Origin: Propioniferax innocua | GTDB taxonomy: Bacteria > Actinomycetota > Actinomycetes > Propionibacteriales > Propionibacteriaceae | Assembly (NCBI RefSeq): GCF_006716235.1 | Contig: NZ_VFOR01000002.1 | Coordinates: 372,001 to 436,000, forward strand | Length of the DNA: 64,000 nt | Direction: 5' to 3' | Shown: piece by piece, positions 54,534-62,866 of the stretch | How the letters are laid out: the number at the start of each line of letters is the position of its first letter | Position numbering within the stretch: the stretch's first letter is position 1 | Notes under the pieces: generated by a model | Told to the model about the DNA's origin: nothing | The model's input: only the letters and a program-made list of their open reading frames with translations | Databases searched by the model: none | Made by a program: the position numbers and the translations under genes

Positions 54534-55346
54534 ATGGAAGTCGTCATCGCCGCGAATGCCGCTGAAGTCGCCCGCCTCGCAGCGCTGAGGGTCGCCCGCG
54601 CCTGCCGCAGCGCAACCACACGCCGCGGCATCCCTCCGGTTCTGGGCTTCGCCACCGGCTCGTCCCCCCTCGGCCTCTATGCCGAACTGACCGCCATGTT
54701 GGAGGACGGAAGCCTCGACCTCGCCGGAGCGGCCGGCTTCGCACTCGATGAATACATCGGGCTTCCCAAGGGACACCCCGAGTCCTACGCCGAGGTCATC
54801 CGACGCACCGTGACCGAGCCTTTGGGCCTCGACCCCGCGTACGTCCATGTGCTCGACGGCAACAGCGATGACCCCTTGGGCACCTGCGCACGCTTCGAAC
54901 AGGCCATCATCGACGCCGGCGGCGTGGATGTACAGATCGTCGGAATCGGGGCCAACGGACACATCGGATTCAACGAGCCCGGGTCATCACTGGCATCACG
55001 AACCCGCCCCATGACACTGGCCGAACGAACCCGTAAAGACAACCAGCGGTTCTTCGACTCACTCGACGAGGTGCCGACCCAGTGCCTGACGCAGGGCCTC
55101 GGAACGATCATGGACGCCCGGGAGATCGTCATGGTCGCCAAGGGCACCAACAAGGCCGAGGCAGTGGCGAAGATGCTCGAGGGTCCGGTCTCCAGCTCGT
55201 GCCCGGCGTCGGTCCTTCAGCTCCATCCGAACGTGACGATCGTCATCGACGATGATGCAGCCAGCCGGCTCTCCACCGCCGAGCACCACCGGATGGCATG
55301 GACCAACAAACCCGAGTGGATGCGTTGGGATCGCCTGAACCACTGA
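54534..55346 (+). CDS. nagB: Glucosamine-6-phosphate deaminase
   Basis: 270 residues. Isomerises and deaminates GlcN-6-P to fructose-6-P and ammonia. Motifs: LGFATGSSPLGLYAEL (phosphate loop), FALDEYIGL with the catalytic Asp, and VGIGANGHIGFNEPGSS with the His-Asp/Glu relay. AAGGAG precedes the ATG. With divergent nagA it forms the GlcNAc catabolic pair. Confidence 0.95.
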   Translation: MEVVIAANAAEVARLAALRVARACRSATTRRGIPPVLGFATGSSPLGLYAELTAMLEDGSLDLAGAAGFALDEYIGLPKGHPESYAEVIRRTVTEPLGLDPAYVHVLDGNSDDPLGTCARFEQAIIDAGGVDVQIVGIGANGHIGFNEPGSSLASRTRPMTLAERTRKDNQRFFDSLDEVPTQCLTQGLGTIMDAREIVMVAKGTNKAEAVAKMLEGPVSSSCPASVLQLHPNVTIVIDDDAASRLSTAEHHRMAWTNKPEWMRWDRLNH

Positions 55347-55401
55347 CCGGCTGGACCAACCCCACCCATGCACGCCTAGAATATGCCCGGCTGACCGGCC
55401 C

Positions 55402-55477
55402 GGCCCCGTAGCTCAGGGGATAGAGCAGAGGTTTCCTAAACCTTGTGCCGCAGGTTCGAATCCTGTCGGGGCCGCCA
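55402..55477 (+). tRNA. tRNA-Arg (anticodon CCU)
   Basis: 76 bases including an encoded CCA. Acceptor GGCCCCG/CGGGGCC, D-arm GCTC...GAGC, anticodon stem GAGGT/ACCTT (one G-U pair) with loop TTCCTAA (anticodon CCT), 5-base variable loop, T-arm GCAGG-TTCGAAT-CCTGT. Reads AGG codons. Confidence 0.95.
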
Positions 55478-55480
55478 TCC

Positions 55481-55524
55481 ATCCCGAGTCGCGACGTCGC
55501 TGACACGATGTCGCGACTCGGGAT
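55481..55524 (+). terminator. Hairpin after tRNA-Arg
   Basis: Perfect 15-bp stem (55481-55495 with 55510-55524) and 14-base loop, followed by GTTTCGTGTT. Starts four bases after the tRNA 3' end. Confidence 0.75.
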
Positions 55525-55684
55525 GTTTCGTGTTGAGATACAAGGCGTCTGCATCCAGCAGGGGTACCGGGTTCTGGGGCGATGCACCCCGAATCAGGCA
55601 CAATTACCGGCACATCGGCAACGAACACAACAGACTCGGCGGAAGCGACTCACACACCGCCGAACTCCAGAAAAGGGGGAAACG

Positions 55685-56854
55685 GTGCCAATCGCACTCA
55701 TGAGCGTCTTGGCCGTCATCAGCCTGATCATCTTGAGCACGATCTTCAAATCGTCCTTCAAGGTGCGCACGCAGGAACACGTCATCGTCGAACGTTTTGG
55801 AAAGTTCCTCCGCGTTGCCAAGCCGGGTCTGAACTTCAAGGTGCCCTGGATCGACACGACCACTCCCCCGATCTCGTTGCGCGTGCAGCAGCTCGAGGTG
55901 AACATCGAGACGAAGACCAAGGACAACGTGTTCGTGACCGTGCCGGTCGCCGTCCAGTACTTCGTCCCCGAGGCGAACGTCCAGGACGCCTACTACCGCC
56001 TCATGGACCCTCAGGGGCAGATCCGCTCCTATGTGTTCGACGTCGTCCGTTCGGCCCTCTCCCAGCTCGAACTGGACCAGGCCTTCGAGTCGAAGGACGA
56101 CATCGCCCAGTCGGTGGAGCGCACGCTGTCGGCGCAGATGCGCATCTATGGTTTCGAGATCGTCAACACGCTCGTCACCGACATCTCGCCCGACGCACGC
56201 GTCCGCGACTCGATGAACTCCATCAACGCAGCACAACGTGACCGCGAGGCCGCCCAGGCTCTCGCCGAGGCCGACAAGATCAAGCGCGTGACGCAGGCCG
56301 AGGCCGAGGCCGAGGCCAAGCGTCTGCAGGGTGTGGGCATCGCCGCCCAGCGTCGCGCGATCGCCGAAGGTATCGCCGCCCAGTACGAGATGCTGCGGGA
56401 AGCCGGGATCGAAGGCACAGCGGAGCAGCTCCTGCTCATGACGCAGTACTTCGACACCATGCAGGACGTCGCCCGCAACTCCAACACCAACGTGCTGTAC
56501 CTCCCGTCCAACCCCGGCGCCATGGGCGGGATGTTCGACGAGATCCGCACCTCGCTGCTGCAGACCCAGGGCGCCAAGCCCGCGTTCGACGAGTTCAACT
56601 CCGAGAACGAGCGCGTCGATGGTGAAGGCAGCCAGGACGAGCAGGATCGGGCCCGCGCACGTGCACGTCGCGAAGCCGAGAAGAGGGCCCAGGAGAAGGC
56701 CCAGGCTGCACAGCAGGCGGCCCGTCAGACCCAGCAGCAGGCGCAGCAGCAGTACGGCTGGACGCCCCCGCAGCTCCCGGGGCACCTCGGCCGCCCCCAG
56801 GGTCAGCCCTACGGAGGGGCTCAGCACCCGAACATCCAGCATCCCGAACAGTGA
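55685..56854 (+). CDS. SPFH/Band 7 (stomatin-like) membrane protein
   Basis: 389 residues from the GTG at 55685, preceded by AAAGGGGG; an ATG at 55700 is possible. One N-terminal helix (LMSVLAVISLIILSTIF) anchors a Band 7 domain with VRTQEHVIVERFGKFLRV and PGLNFKVPWID, then a long coiled coil rich in Ala/Glu (QALAEADKIKRVTQAEAEAE, residues ~190-225), and a Gln/Ala/Arg-rich tail. Such proteins oligomerise at the membrane and organise lipid microdomains or protease complexes. No NfeD gene adjoins it. Confidence 0.9.
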   Translation: MPIALMSVLAVISLIILSTIFKSSFKVRTQEHVIVERFGKFLRVAKPGLNFKVPWIDTTTPPISLRVQQLEVNIETKTKDNVFVTVPVAVQYFVPEANVQDAYYRLMDPQGQIRSYVFDVVRSALSQLELDQAFESKDDIAQSVERTLSAQMRIYGFEIVNTLVTDISPDARVRDSMNSINAAQRDREAAQALAEADKIKRVTQAEAEAEAKRLQGVGIAAQRRAIAEGIAAQYEMLREAGIEGTAEQLLLMTQYFDTMQDVARNSNTNVLYLPSNPGAMGGMFDEIRTSLLQTQGAKPAFDEFNSENERVDGEGSQDEQDRARARARREAEKRAQEKAQAAQQAARQTQQQAQQQYGWTPPQLPGHLGRPQGQPYGGAQHPNIQHPEQ

Positions 56855-56886
56855 CAGCAGTCATGCAGCGGTGAGCTGCCAGAAAC

Positions 56887-56922
56887 CGAAGCGGGGCACC
56901 AGCCAACTGATGCCCCGCTTCG
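56887..56922. terminator. Bidirectional hairpin between SPFH and ATP-grasp genes
   Basis: 12-bp perfect stem (56887-56898 with 56911-56922) and 12-base loop between two convergent genes, 32 bases after one stop and 17 bases after the other. Confidence 0.75.
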
Positions 56923-56939
56923 TCGTCTGTGGGTGCAGG

Positions 56940-58262
56940 TCACTTCCAGTACGAAGGATATTTCTCCGAGCCGTTGTGGCTCTGATCTCGATAGATCTTC
57001 GAGCGGATCTCCCGTTCACGGGCGATCACGTCTTCGCGCGTCTCACCGGTCAGCCACATCTGCTGGAGCATGACGCCGGCGGCGGTCATGTCCTCCGACG
57101 TGAGGACATCATCGCGCTGACGCGTGTGCCGGATGAGCACACCTTCGTTCTGCTCCAGCTGGTCGACGTAGTCGTAGTCGAGGATGTCGGAGACCTTCCC
57201 GGGCACCTGCGAGGTTATCAACGCGATCAGGGTGAAACATCTGGTCTCGTTGTCACGCCACTTGTGCCACGGGGTCTTGTGCTCGAGCTTCTCGCCCGTG
57301 CGCGCGAGTTCGAGGTTGTCCCCGTAGAGCGAGTTCCCGAAGGAATACTCGTAGTTGTAGTGATACGAATGCGCGGCCCGCGGATTGATCTCGGTGAGGG
57401 CGATGGTGCCGTCACCCATGATCCAGAACTCAAGATTGAAGAACTGGTTGAGGTAGCCCAAGTCACGCATACGCCCCATGTAGTCCTCGACCCATGCTTC
57501 GATCTCGTTGATCTTCTCGGTGCCGAGGCTGATCGGTGGCGTGATGTAGCCCAGCGCCTGGTGATCGTCGAAGTAGACCTCCTCGGTGAGTGCGTAGTGG
57601 ACTATCTCGCCGTCGGCGGTGATGTACCCCTCGTAGCAGTATTCGACGCAGGTCTTCATGTCGACGAGGTGTTCACCGATGAACGGCGGGACCACCTGCG
57701 GCATGTCGTCCTCCATCGTCTTGGTGTAGGCGTCGACATCAGAGGCGATGAGTTCCTGCAACTCGGTGTTGGCACGGTATTCACCCAGGACCCGGCGCAG
57801 TTCATCGGCGTCCTTGATCCGGTATATTCCGCGACCCAGCGACAGCGAGGTGTTCTTCAGCATGAAGGGCCATTCGGCGATGGAGTCGATGATCTCCTCG
57901 TCGGTCTGCTGGAGGGGGTCGATGGCCACGAACCAGAACGGGTCGGCCTCGAGCGTTCGCATGAGGTACTTGTTCATGCAGTGAAGGAAGGCTTTACGGC
58001 GCGGCACGGGGTTTCCGAGACGCTCGTTGATGAGGATGTGGTGGTAGGCGTCTTTCTGGGCGTATCCGGCAACGGCCTGGATCCCTTTCTCTCGGCAGTC
58101 CGCTGCGACGGCGTCCATCTCCTCATCGCTCCACCCCTTGGGGTTGAGAATGTGGACGTCGTAGGTCTCACCGAGCACGTCGAGCGCATGCTCCATGTAC
58201 GGCTGCGGGCCAAGGAATCCGACGCTGATGCGCGGGTCTTCGGTGGTGGTCGTTTCACTCAC
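56940..58262 (-). CDS. ATP-grasp domain protein of unknown substrate
   Basis: 440 residues from the GTG at 58262 (RBS GAAGGG eight bases upstream); a GTG at 58271 is also open. Layout: an N-terminal pre-ATP-grasp domain beginning VGFLGPQPYMEHAL, the ATP-binding region with KNTSLSLGRGIYRI, and the metal-binding C-terminal part IALTEINPRAAHSYHYNYEY, where the Glu and Asn of the EINPR motif coordinate Mg. ATP-grasp enzymes join a carboxylate to an amine or thiol via an acyl phosphate. No neighbouring pathway gene reveals the partners. Confidence 0.82.
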   Translation of the reverse strand: MSETTTTEDPRISVGFLGPQPYMEHALDVLGETYDVHILNPKGWSDEEMDAVAADCREKGIQAVAGYAQKDAYHHILINERLGNPVPRRKAFLHCMNKYLMRTLEADPFWFVAIDPLQQTDEEIIDSIAEWPFMLKNTSLSLGRGIYRIKDADELRRVLGEYRANTELQELIASDVDAYTKTMEDDMPQVVPPFIGEHLVDMKTCVEYCYEGYITADGEIVHYALTEEVYFDDHQALGYITPPISLGTEKINEIEAWVEDYMGRMRDLGYLNQFFNLEFWIMGDGTIALTEINPRAAHSYHYNYEYSFGNSLYGDNLELARTGEKLEHKTPWHKWRDNETRCFTLIALITSQVPGKVSDILDYDYVDQLEQNEGVLIRHTRQRDDVLTSEDMTAAGVMLQQMWLTGETREDVIAREREIRSKIYRDQSHNGSEKYPSYWK

Positions 58263-58680
58263 GGTGGTCACCCTTCGTCATGCGGACGCTGCCCCTCATG
58301 GGCTGCCCAGGAACACACTGTCAGACGCCATGGCATCCGGCCTCCCTTGACGCCTTACTTTGGTCGATATATCTCCTCACGCCCAGGGGTCCTGAGAGGG
58401 TGCTCACTTTTTGCTCATGTGTTCGCGCTTACTGCCCGAAAACGAGTAGACTTGCTCAACGAGCGGTACCGGCAGTCTCCTGGGGGTGGGTAGACGGCGC
58501 TTATCAAAGCCCAGCCGGTGCCGCTCCTCATCGCTGATTCTCACCTTCTGCTTCCCAACCCGTGACATTGTTGCGTGCACACGAGTGGGCACACGGCGAC
58601 AGCACGGAGAATGCCGAAGGGGCGATGCGCAATTCAGCGCATCGCCCCTTCGACTTCAATGCCCCTCCGGGCACGGCAGA
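58263..58680. other. ~420-base intergenic region
   Basis: Between the ATP-grasp start and the trxA stop. Apart from the trxA terminator hairpin (58615-58652), I see no gene. A 62-codon minus-strand open frame (58404-58592) has no ribosome-binding site or recognisable motif. The part nearest the ATP-grasp gene should hold its promoter; no convincing -35/-10 pair was found. Confidence 0.6.
58615..58652 (-). terminator. Hairpin terminator after trxA
   Basis: Perfect 16-bp stem (58615-58630 with 58637-58652), 6-base loop AATTCA, 28 bases beyond the trxA stop. Confidence 0.88.
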
Positions 58681-59043
58681 TCACTTCGTGGCGTCGCCCT
58701 CGGCCTGATCGGCATCCTCGGCCGGCATCTCACGGAGCTGGTCGATGACGCTCTTGAGCTGCGAGGAGCTCAAAAGACCCGCCTGGTTGAACACGAGGTT
58801 CCCACGGTTGAAAGCCATGACGGTCGGGATGCTCATGATCCCCAGCCCGCCGGCGATCTCCTGGTTCGCGTCGGTGTCGAGCTTGCCGAACACCACGTCG
58901 TCATACTCCTCGGAGGTCTTCTCGAAGATCGGCCCGAAGCGCTTGCACGGTCCGCACCACTCGGCCCAGAAATCGATGATGACGAAATCGTTGTCCTTGA
59001 TGGTGTCGGAGAAGTTCTCGTTGGTCAGTTCAGTGGTTGCCAT
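58681..59043 (-). CDS. trxA: Thioredoxin
   Basis: 120 residues, cytosolic thiol-disulfide reductant. Active site WAEWCGPCK, cis-Pro loop MSIPTVM, and the conserved FVIIDFWA strand are all present. The last ~15 residues form an acidic Glu/Asp-rich tail beyond the usual ~108-residue fold. The 5' leader contains four 17-bp tandem repeats. Monocistronic, with a strong terminator. Confidence 0.95.
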   Translation of the reverse strand: MATTELTNENFSDTIKDNDFVIIDFWAEWCGPCKRFGPIFEKTSEEYDDVVFGKLDTDANQEIAGGLGIMSIPTVMAFNRGNLVFNQAGLLSSSQLKSVIDQLREMPAEDADQAEGDATK

Positions 59044-59068
59044 GGTGCTCCTTGAATCGTTGTCTCAT

Positions 59069-59136
59069 GCTGTCAGGTTCACAGGGCTGTCAGGTTCACA
59101 GGGCTGTCAGATTCACCAGGCTGTCCGACTCACCCT
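59069..59136. repeat. 17-bp tandem repeat upstream of trxA
   Basis: Four abutting units: 59069-59085 and 59086-59102 identical (GCTGTCAGGTTCACAGG), 59103-59119 and 59120-59136 degenerate. The array starts 25 bases before the trxA ATG, inside its leader or promoter. Confidence 0.9.
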
Positions 59137-59244
59137 TCCACGGCTGCAACGCCACGGGGCAAGCGCATATTCCACCGTATCGATCCCGATTCGTCTCCCG
59201 CCCCGATTCGTCGCTTCCTCCACGCCGAACCATGACCGGCCTCC

Positions 59245-60342
59245 TCACGAGGCTTCGTCGACCACGGTACGCCCGAGAGCCCGCCCGATGTCCTCACCGA
59301 TGCTGCGGATGACATTCCCCGGGCCCACGCGTCGCCCCGCGACGGCCGACACCAGGGCAGCCATCCCGGGAAGGGCCTCCCCCACCGGAAACTCCTTGGG
59401 AGCACCCTCGACGAGCAAAGGGTTACTCCCGTCGTTCCAAGGTGCGGTCAGACGCTCCCACGTGCGCACCCAGGCATCGGAGATCTCAGCCACCGACGGC
59501 ACCCCGAAGAAGTGTCCGACCGGAGCGTGATGCCGCAGGGACACGATGGGCGAATCGACGTAGAGCAGAGCCAGCCGCACGCGGGCATCGAGGTCGCGTC
59601 GTTCCCCCACGGAGCCGCGCACGGCCCACGAACACGGGGTCGGGCAGGTCTCTCCGACATCGGGACGTTCACCGGCCCCGACCGTCTCGTGGTTCATCGC
59701 GCATACCGCGAGGGCGTCGCCGAGCCGCGAATGGAATCTGTCCAGGTAGGCCGTGTATCCCACCCGGTCTCCACCACAGGCGTTCAACGCCCGACGCGCC
59801 GTGGCTTGGAGGGCCGAGCTGTGGGGGCACTCCGGGTCATCGGTGCCCCATCGCTCGCCCACCGTCTCATCCATCCGCAGCGGATCGCCCCCATGGCCCA
59901 GGACGCTCTCCCACGCCAACTGACACAAGTACTCACCGATGAGGTGCGCGGTCACCACGATCTGCAGAGGCTCATGCCGCAGCGCCCGCAGATCGATGAC
60001 CTCCAGCATCAGCTCGTACAACGGAACAAGAGACCCCAGCGCTCCTCGCTCGGGGTCACGTGGCTCGTGGGGAAAGCAGCTCTGCGCCAGCCGTTTGGCC
60101 CATGGCGCGTCGAAACCGCTCGCGATCATGCCGAAATCCTCGGCGTCCAAATCCAACACGCGCTTGGCCGCCGTGGCCAGCTCCCGTGCGTACTCCAGAT
60201 CACCGCGGGCACTGTTGGCACGCTTCAACAGCGCGGCGACGGCGTCGTACCAATGCCCATCCAACAAAGCGATGATCTCGGTGTCGTCACCCTCGACGTG
60301 ATAATCGTCGCCGGCCAGCCCGGTGGAGGAACCGGGAGTCAT
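59245..60342 (-). CDS. Protein of unknown function translationally coupled to the DtxR gene
   Basis: 365 residues from the ATG at 60342, overlapping the DtxR stop (ATGA); a longer frame lies inside the regulator gene. Mostly helical, no signal peptide or membrane helix. Cys/His residues fall in ECPHSSALQ, LNACGGD, CAMNHETVG and GETCPTPCSW, and could bind metal. I do not recognise the family. Tight coupling to a metalloregulator suggests a metal- or redox-related role, which is inference only. Confidence 0.7.
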   Translation of the reverse strand: MTPGSSTGLAGDDYHVEGDDTEIIALLDGHWYDAVAALLKRANSARGDLEYARELATAAKRVLDLDAEDFGMIASGFDAPWAKRLAQSCFPHEPRDPERGALGSLVPLYELMLEVIDLRALRHEPLQIVVTAHLIGEYLCQLAWESVLGHGGDPLRMDETVGERWGTDDPECPHSSALQATARRALNACGGDRVGYTAYLDRFHSRLGDALAVCAMNHETVGAGERPDVGETCPTPCSWAVRGSVGERRDLDARVRLALLYVDSPIVSLRHHAPVGHFFGVPSVAEISDAWVRTWERLTAPWNDGSNPLLVEGAPKEFPVGEALPGMAALVSAVAGRRVGPGNVIRSIGEDIGRALGRTVVDEAS

Positions 60343-61028
60343 GCGGGGGCCACATACAGGTGCGACGCGGCCTCCATGGACAGCTCCAGCTCTGGCCCCT
60401 CGCCGGTGGAAAGCGTCACACCGAGCCCACCCCGGCGGGCAGTCAGCGTGACCCCGGGACGGATCCCGCACTTGTGGAGGTCCTCCAGAATGTCGTGCTC
60501 GGACTGCAGGGTCTCCGCCATACGGCGGATCACCACGGTGTGCGGCTCTTCATCGCGAAGTGCCTTGGTCAGCTGCGTCACGTGGAGGCGCTCGACGTCC
60601 CTGGCTTCAACACCGAGCGCCTCCAGCCCCGGAATCGGGTTGCCATACGGTGATTCGGTGACGTCAGCGAGGATCTTGACCAACCGCACCTCGACATCCT
60701 CGGAGACGACATGCTCCCACCGACATGCCTCGTCATGCACGAGATCCCACTCAAGGCCGATGACGTCGATGAGAAGCCGTTCGACGAGTCGATGCTTACG
60801 CATGACCGCGATGGCCAGCATTCGTCCCTCGTCGGAGAGTTGGATGTGACGATTGTCGGTGACGGTCAGCAGACCGTCGCGTTCCATGCGGGCCACGGTC
60901 TGTGACACCGTCGGGCCGCTGTGATGCAGCCGCTCGGCGATCCGGGCACGGAGCGGAGGGATGCGTTCCTCCTCCAGCTCGTAGATCGTCCGAAGGTACA
61001 TCTCCGTGGTATCGATCAACTCGCTCAC
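60339..61028 (-). CDS. ideR: Iron-dependent repressor, DtxR/IdeR family
   Basis: 229 residues: N-terminal winged helix (SGPTVSQTVARMERDGLL recognition region), dimerisation domain and a C-terminal SH3-like domain. All metal ligands of DtxR/IdeR occur at the canonical numbers: Met10, His79, Glu83, His98, Cys102, Glu105, His106. It represses iron-uptake genes when Fe2+ is bound. No iron-uptake gene is adjacent. The following gene overlaps its stop. DtxR versus Mn-type MntR: Cys102 favours iron. Confidence 0.93.
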   Translation of the reverse strand: MSELIDTTEMYLRTIYELEEERIPPLRARIAERLHHSGPTVSQTVARMERDGLLTVTDNRHIQLSDEGRMLAIAVMRKHRLVERLLIDVIGLEWDLVHDEACRWEHVVSEDVEVRLVKILADVTESPYGNPIPGLEALGVEARDVERLHVTQLTKALRDEEPHTVVIRRMAETLQSEHDILEDLHKCGIRPGVTLTARRGGLGVTLSTGEGPELELSMEAASHLYVAPA

Positions 61029-61067
61029 ATCGGTAACCCTAGCCTGACTTCCGGAATCATGGGACGC

Positions 61068-61961
61068 TCAGCCCGGATGAAGCACCGTACGCGTCCGGTG
61101 ACGTGGAGCATCGGGGTTGAGCCCCAACCGCATCGCCCGTCCGACAGCCAGACGCTGGGCGACGATGAGTTCGGCCATCGGATCGATCATATGGCTCACG
61201 AACCTCGCCCCGGTCGCCTCGACGTCCTCATCCAGACCGGTCGGCGCCTCACCGATCATCCAGACCAGACGCCCCGGCTCAGCGATCGTGATGGGACCAT
61301 GACGGTACTCCAGAGCCGAATAGGCCTCCGCCCACCCCTGCGAACACTGACGCACCTTGCTTGCAGCCTCAGCCGCGAGTGGGATCGTCCAGTCCCGCCC
61401 CAGATACGTGATCTGGTCCACGTCGGCATATTCCTCGTCGATGCGGATCGCCAGCGCGTAGTCGGCATCGCGTAACCACTGCTCGAGTTCGGCATGGGCG
61501 TCAGCGCCCAGCAGTGCTCGGGCCAGTGCGAGCGCGGTGGTGGCGAAGCGCGTCTGCACCACCGAGGCCTCATCGGCGAACGAGAGGTCGATGGTCTCAT
61601 CCGCCAGCTTCGCCGCCTGCGTCTGCGTATTACCCACAAGGGCCAGCGTCGGCATGCGCCCCTTCAGGTTCTCAAGGGTCTTGACGATGTCGGTGGTCGC
61701 GCCAGAGCGTGACATCACCACCACTTGGTCGTAACGACGCGTCGGCGGGAACTCAGAAGCCACGAAGGCATCCGACTCCCCCTGCCCTGCCCGTTCCCTC
61801 AGTGCGGCCATCGCCTCGGCCATGAACCAAGCGGTTCCGGTTCCGACGAAGGCCACGCGCATACCCTGCTCGGGCCATACCATCCGCACGCCCTCGGCCA
61901 TGTCGACGGCACGCTGCCAGCAATCCGGCTGGGACAGGATCTCTTCTTCGGTCAGGAACAT
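61068..61961 (-). CDS. SIS (sugar isomerase) domain protein
   Basis: 297 residues from the ATG at 61961, with AGGAGG upstream. Two SIS domains: the first has VGTGTAWFMAEAMAAL and MSRSGATTDIVKTL (phosphosugar-binding Ser/Thr), the second ends with LEYRHGPITIAEPG, all as in the isomerase half of GlmS. No glutaminase domain, so it is an AgaS/FrlB-type aminosugar or fructosamine enzyme or a sugar-phosphate sensor. nagA/nagB a few kb away make an amino-sugar link plausible. Confidence 0.85.
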   Translation of the reverse strand: MFLTEEEILSQPDCWQRAVDMAEGVRMVWPEQGMRVAFVGTGTAWFMAEAMAALRERAGQGESDAFVASEFPPTRRYDQVVVMSRSGATTDIVKTLENLKGRMPTLALVGNTQTQAAKLADETIDLSFADEASVVQTRFATTALALARALLGADAHAELEQWLRDADYALAIRIDEEYADVDQITYLGRDWTIPLAAEAASKVRQCSQGWAEAYSALEYRHGPITIAEPGRLVWMIGEAPTGLDEDVEATGARFVSHMIDPMAELIVAQRLAVGRAMRLGLNPDAPRHRTRTVLHPG

Positions 61962-61993
61962 CGCGGGCCTCCTGCGTCTCAAACTACCCGGGT

Positions 61994-62692
61994 TCAGGGT
62001 TGGAGACGGACGCGGGCCCATGCTCCTGCATCAGTCCGCTGTTCGGCTGCCCCCACACGTGTGTAGCGGAATCGGTCATGCAGACGGTTGGGGCGGCCCT
62101 GCCAGAACTCGAAGGTCTCGGGCGTGACGAGATACCCGCCCCAATACACCGGTCGTGGGACATCCCCATCGGCGAACCGTGCCGAAGCGGCGGCATCGGC
62201 CTGCTCAAGCTCGGCTCGTGAACCGATGGGCCGAGACTGACGCGACGCATGAGCACCGATCTGCGACCCACGGGGGCGAACAGCGAAGTAGGCATCGGAT
62301 GTGGCGTCGGAGACGGCCTCGGCCCATCCCTCGATGTGCACCTGGCGGTGATGCGGCTGCCACCAGAAAGTCAGTGCCACACGCGGATTCGCAGCGATCT
62401 CCTCGCCCTTGCCCGATTCACGGTTGGTGTAGAAGGTCAGCCCCTCGGCGGTGGCGTCCTTGCAGAGAACCACGCGTGCGCGGGGCCGGACCGAACCATC
62501 GGGGCCGGTACGGATCGTGGTGAGCGTCATCGCCGTCGGCTCGGGAATGGCGTCATCGGCCCGAGCCGCCTCCAGCCAAGCGTGGAAGAGCACGAACGGG
62601 TCCTCCGGTGCTTCATCGTCGGCCAGCGCGGCCACATCGTAATTCAGGCGTTCCTCGGCAAGGCTGCGGTCAGCCGGTCCGGTCGAGTTCAT
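61994..62692 (-). CDS. pdxH: Pyridoxamine 5'-phosphate oxidase
   Basis: 232 residues from the ATG at 62692; an upstream TTG at 62704 is open. FMN-dependent oxidation of PNP/PMP to pyridoxal 5'-phosphate. Motifs: RPRARVVLCKDATAEGLTFY with FMN contacts (cut here to RVVLCKDATAEGLTFYTN), ALTFWWQPHHRQVHIEG, RPRGSQIGAHASRQS and the C-terminal dimer region FEFWQGRPNRLHDRF, ending RLQP. It supplies the cofactor of the divergent serC product. Confidence 0.94.
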   Translation of the reverse strand: MNSTGPADRSLAEERLNYDVAALADDEAPEDPFVLFHAWLEAARADDAIPEPTAMTLTTIRTGPDGSVRPRARVVLCKDATAEGLTFYTNRESGKGEEIAANPRVALTFWWQPHHRQVHIEGWAEAVSDATSDAYFAVRPRGSQIGAHASRQSRPIGSRAELEQADAAASARFADGDVPRPVYWGGYLVTPETFEFWQGRPNRLHDRFRYTRVGAAEQRTDAGAWARVRLQP

Positions 62693-62730
62693 GCACACAG
62701 TCAACCAGTCGCCCCTGCATCAGGCTCCAC

Positions 62731-62797
62731 CCCATCAACAGAACATGCCCATCAACAGAATGGGCCCGCATCAGAACACGGCCGCAACAGAACACGG
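62731..62797. repeat. 17-bp tandem repeat between pdxH and serC
   Basis: Four units: 62731-62747 (CCCATCAACAGAACATG), 62748-62764, 62765-62781 and a 16-base unit 62782-62797, increasingly degenerate. Lies in the divergent promoter region. Confidence 0.8.
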
Positions 62798-62866
62798 CGG
62801 AAGATCCCGCTCCACGAGCTCGTGGACCATGCACCGCGCGATTGCGAGACGGGCCACAATGGAGTC

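Noticed and set aside
58404-58592. 62-codon minus-strand open frame upstream of the ATP-grasp gene
   Set aside because: No ribosome-binding site, no recognisable domain, located in the expected promoter region.
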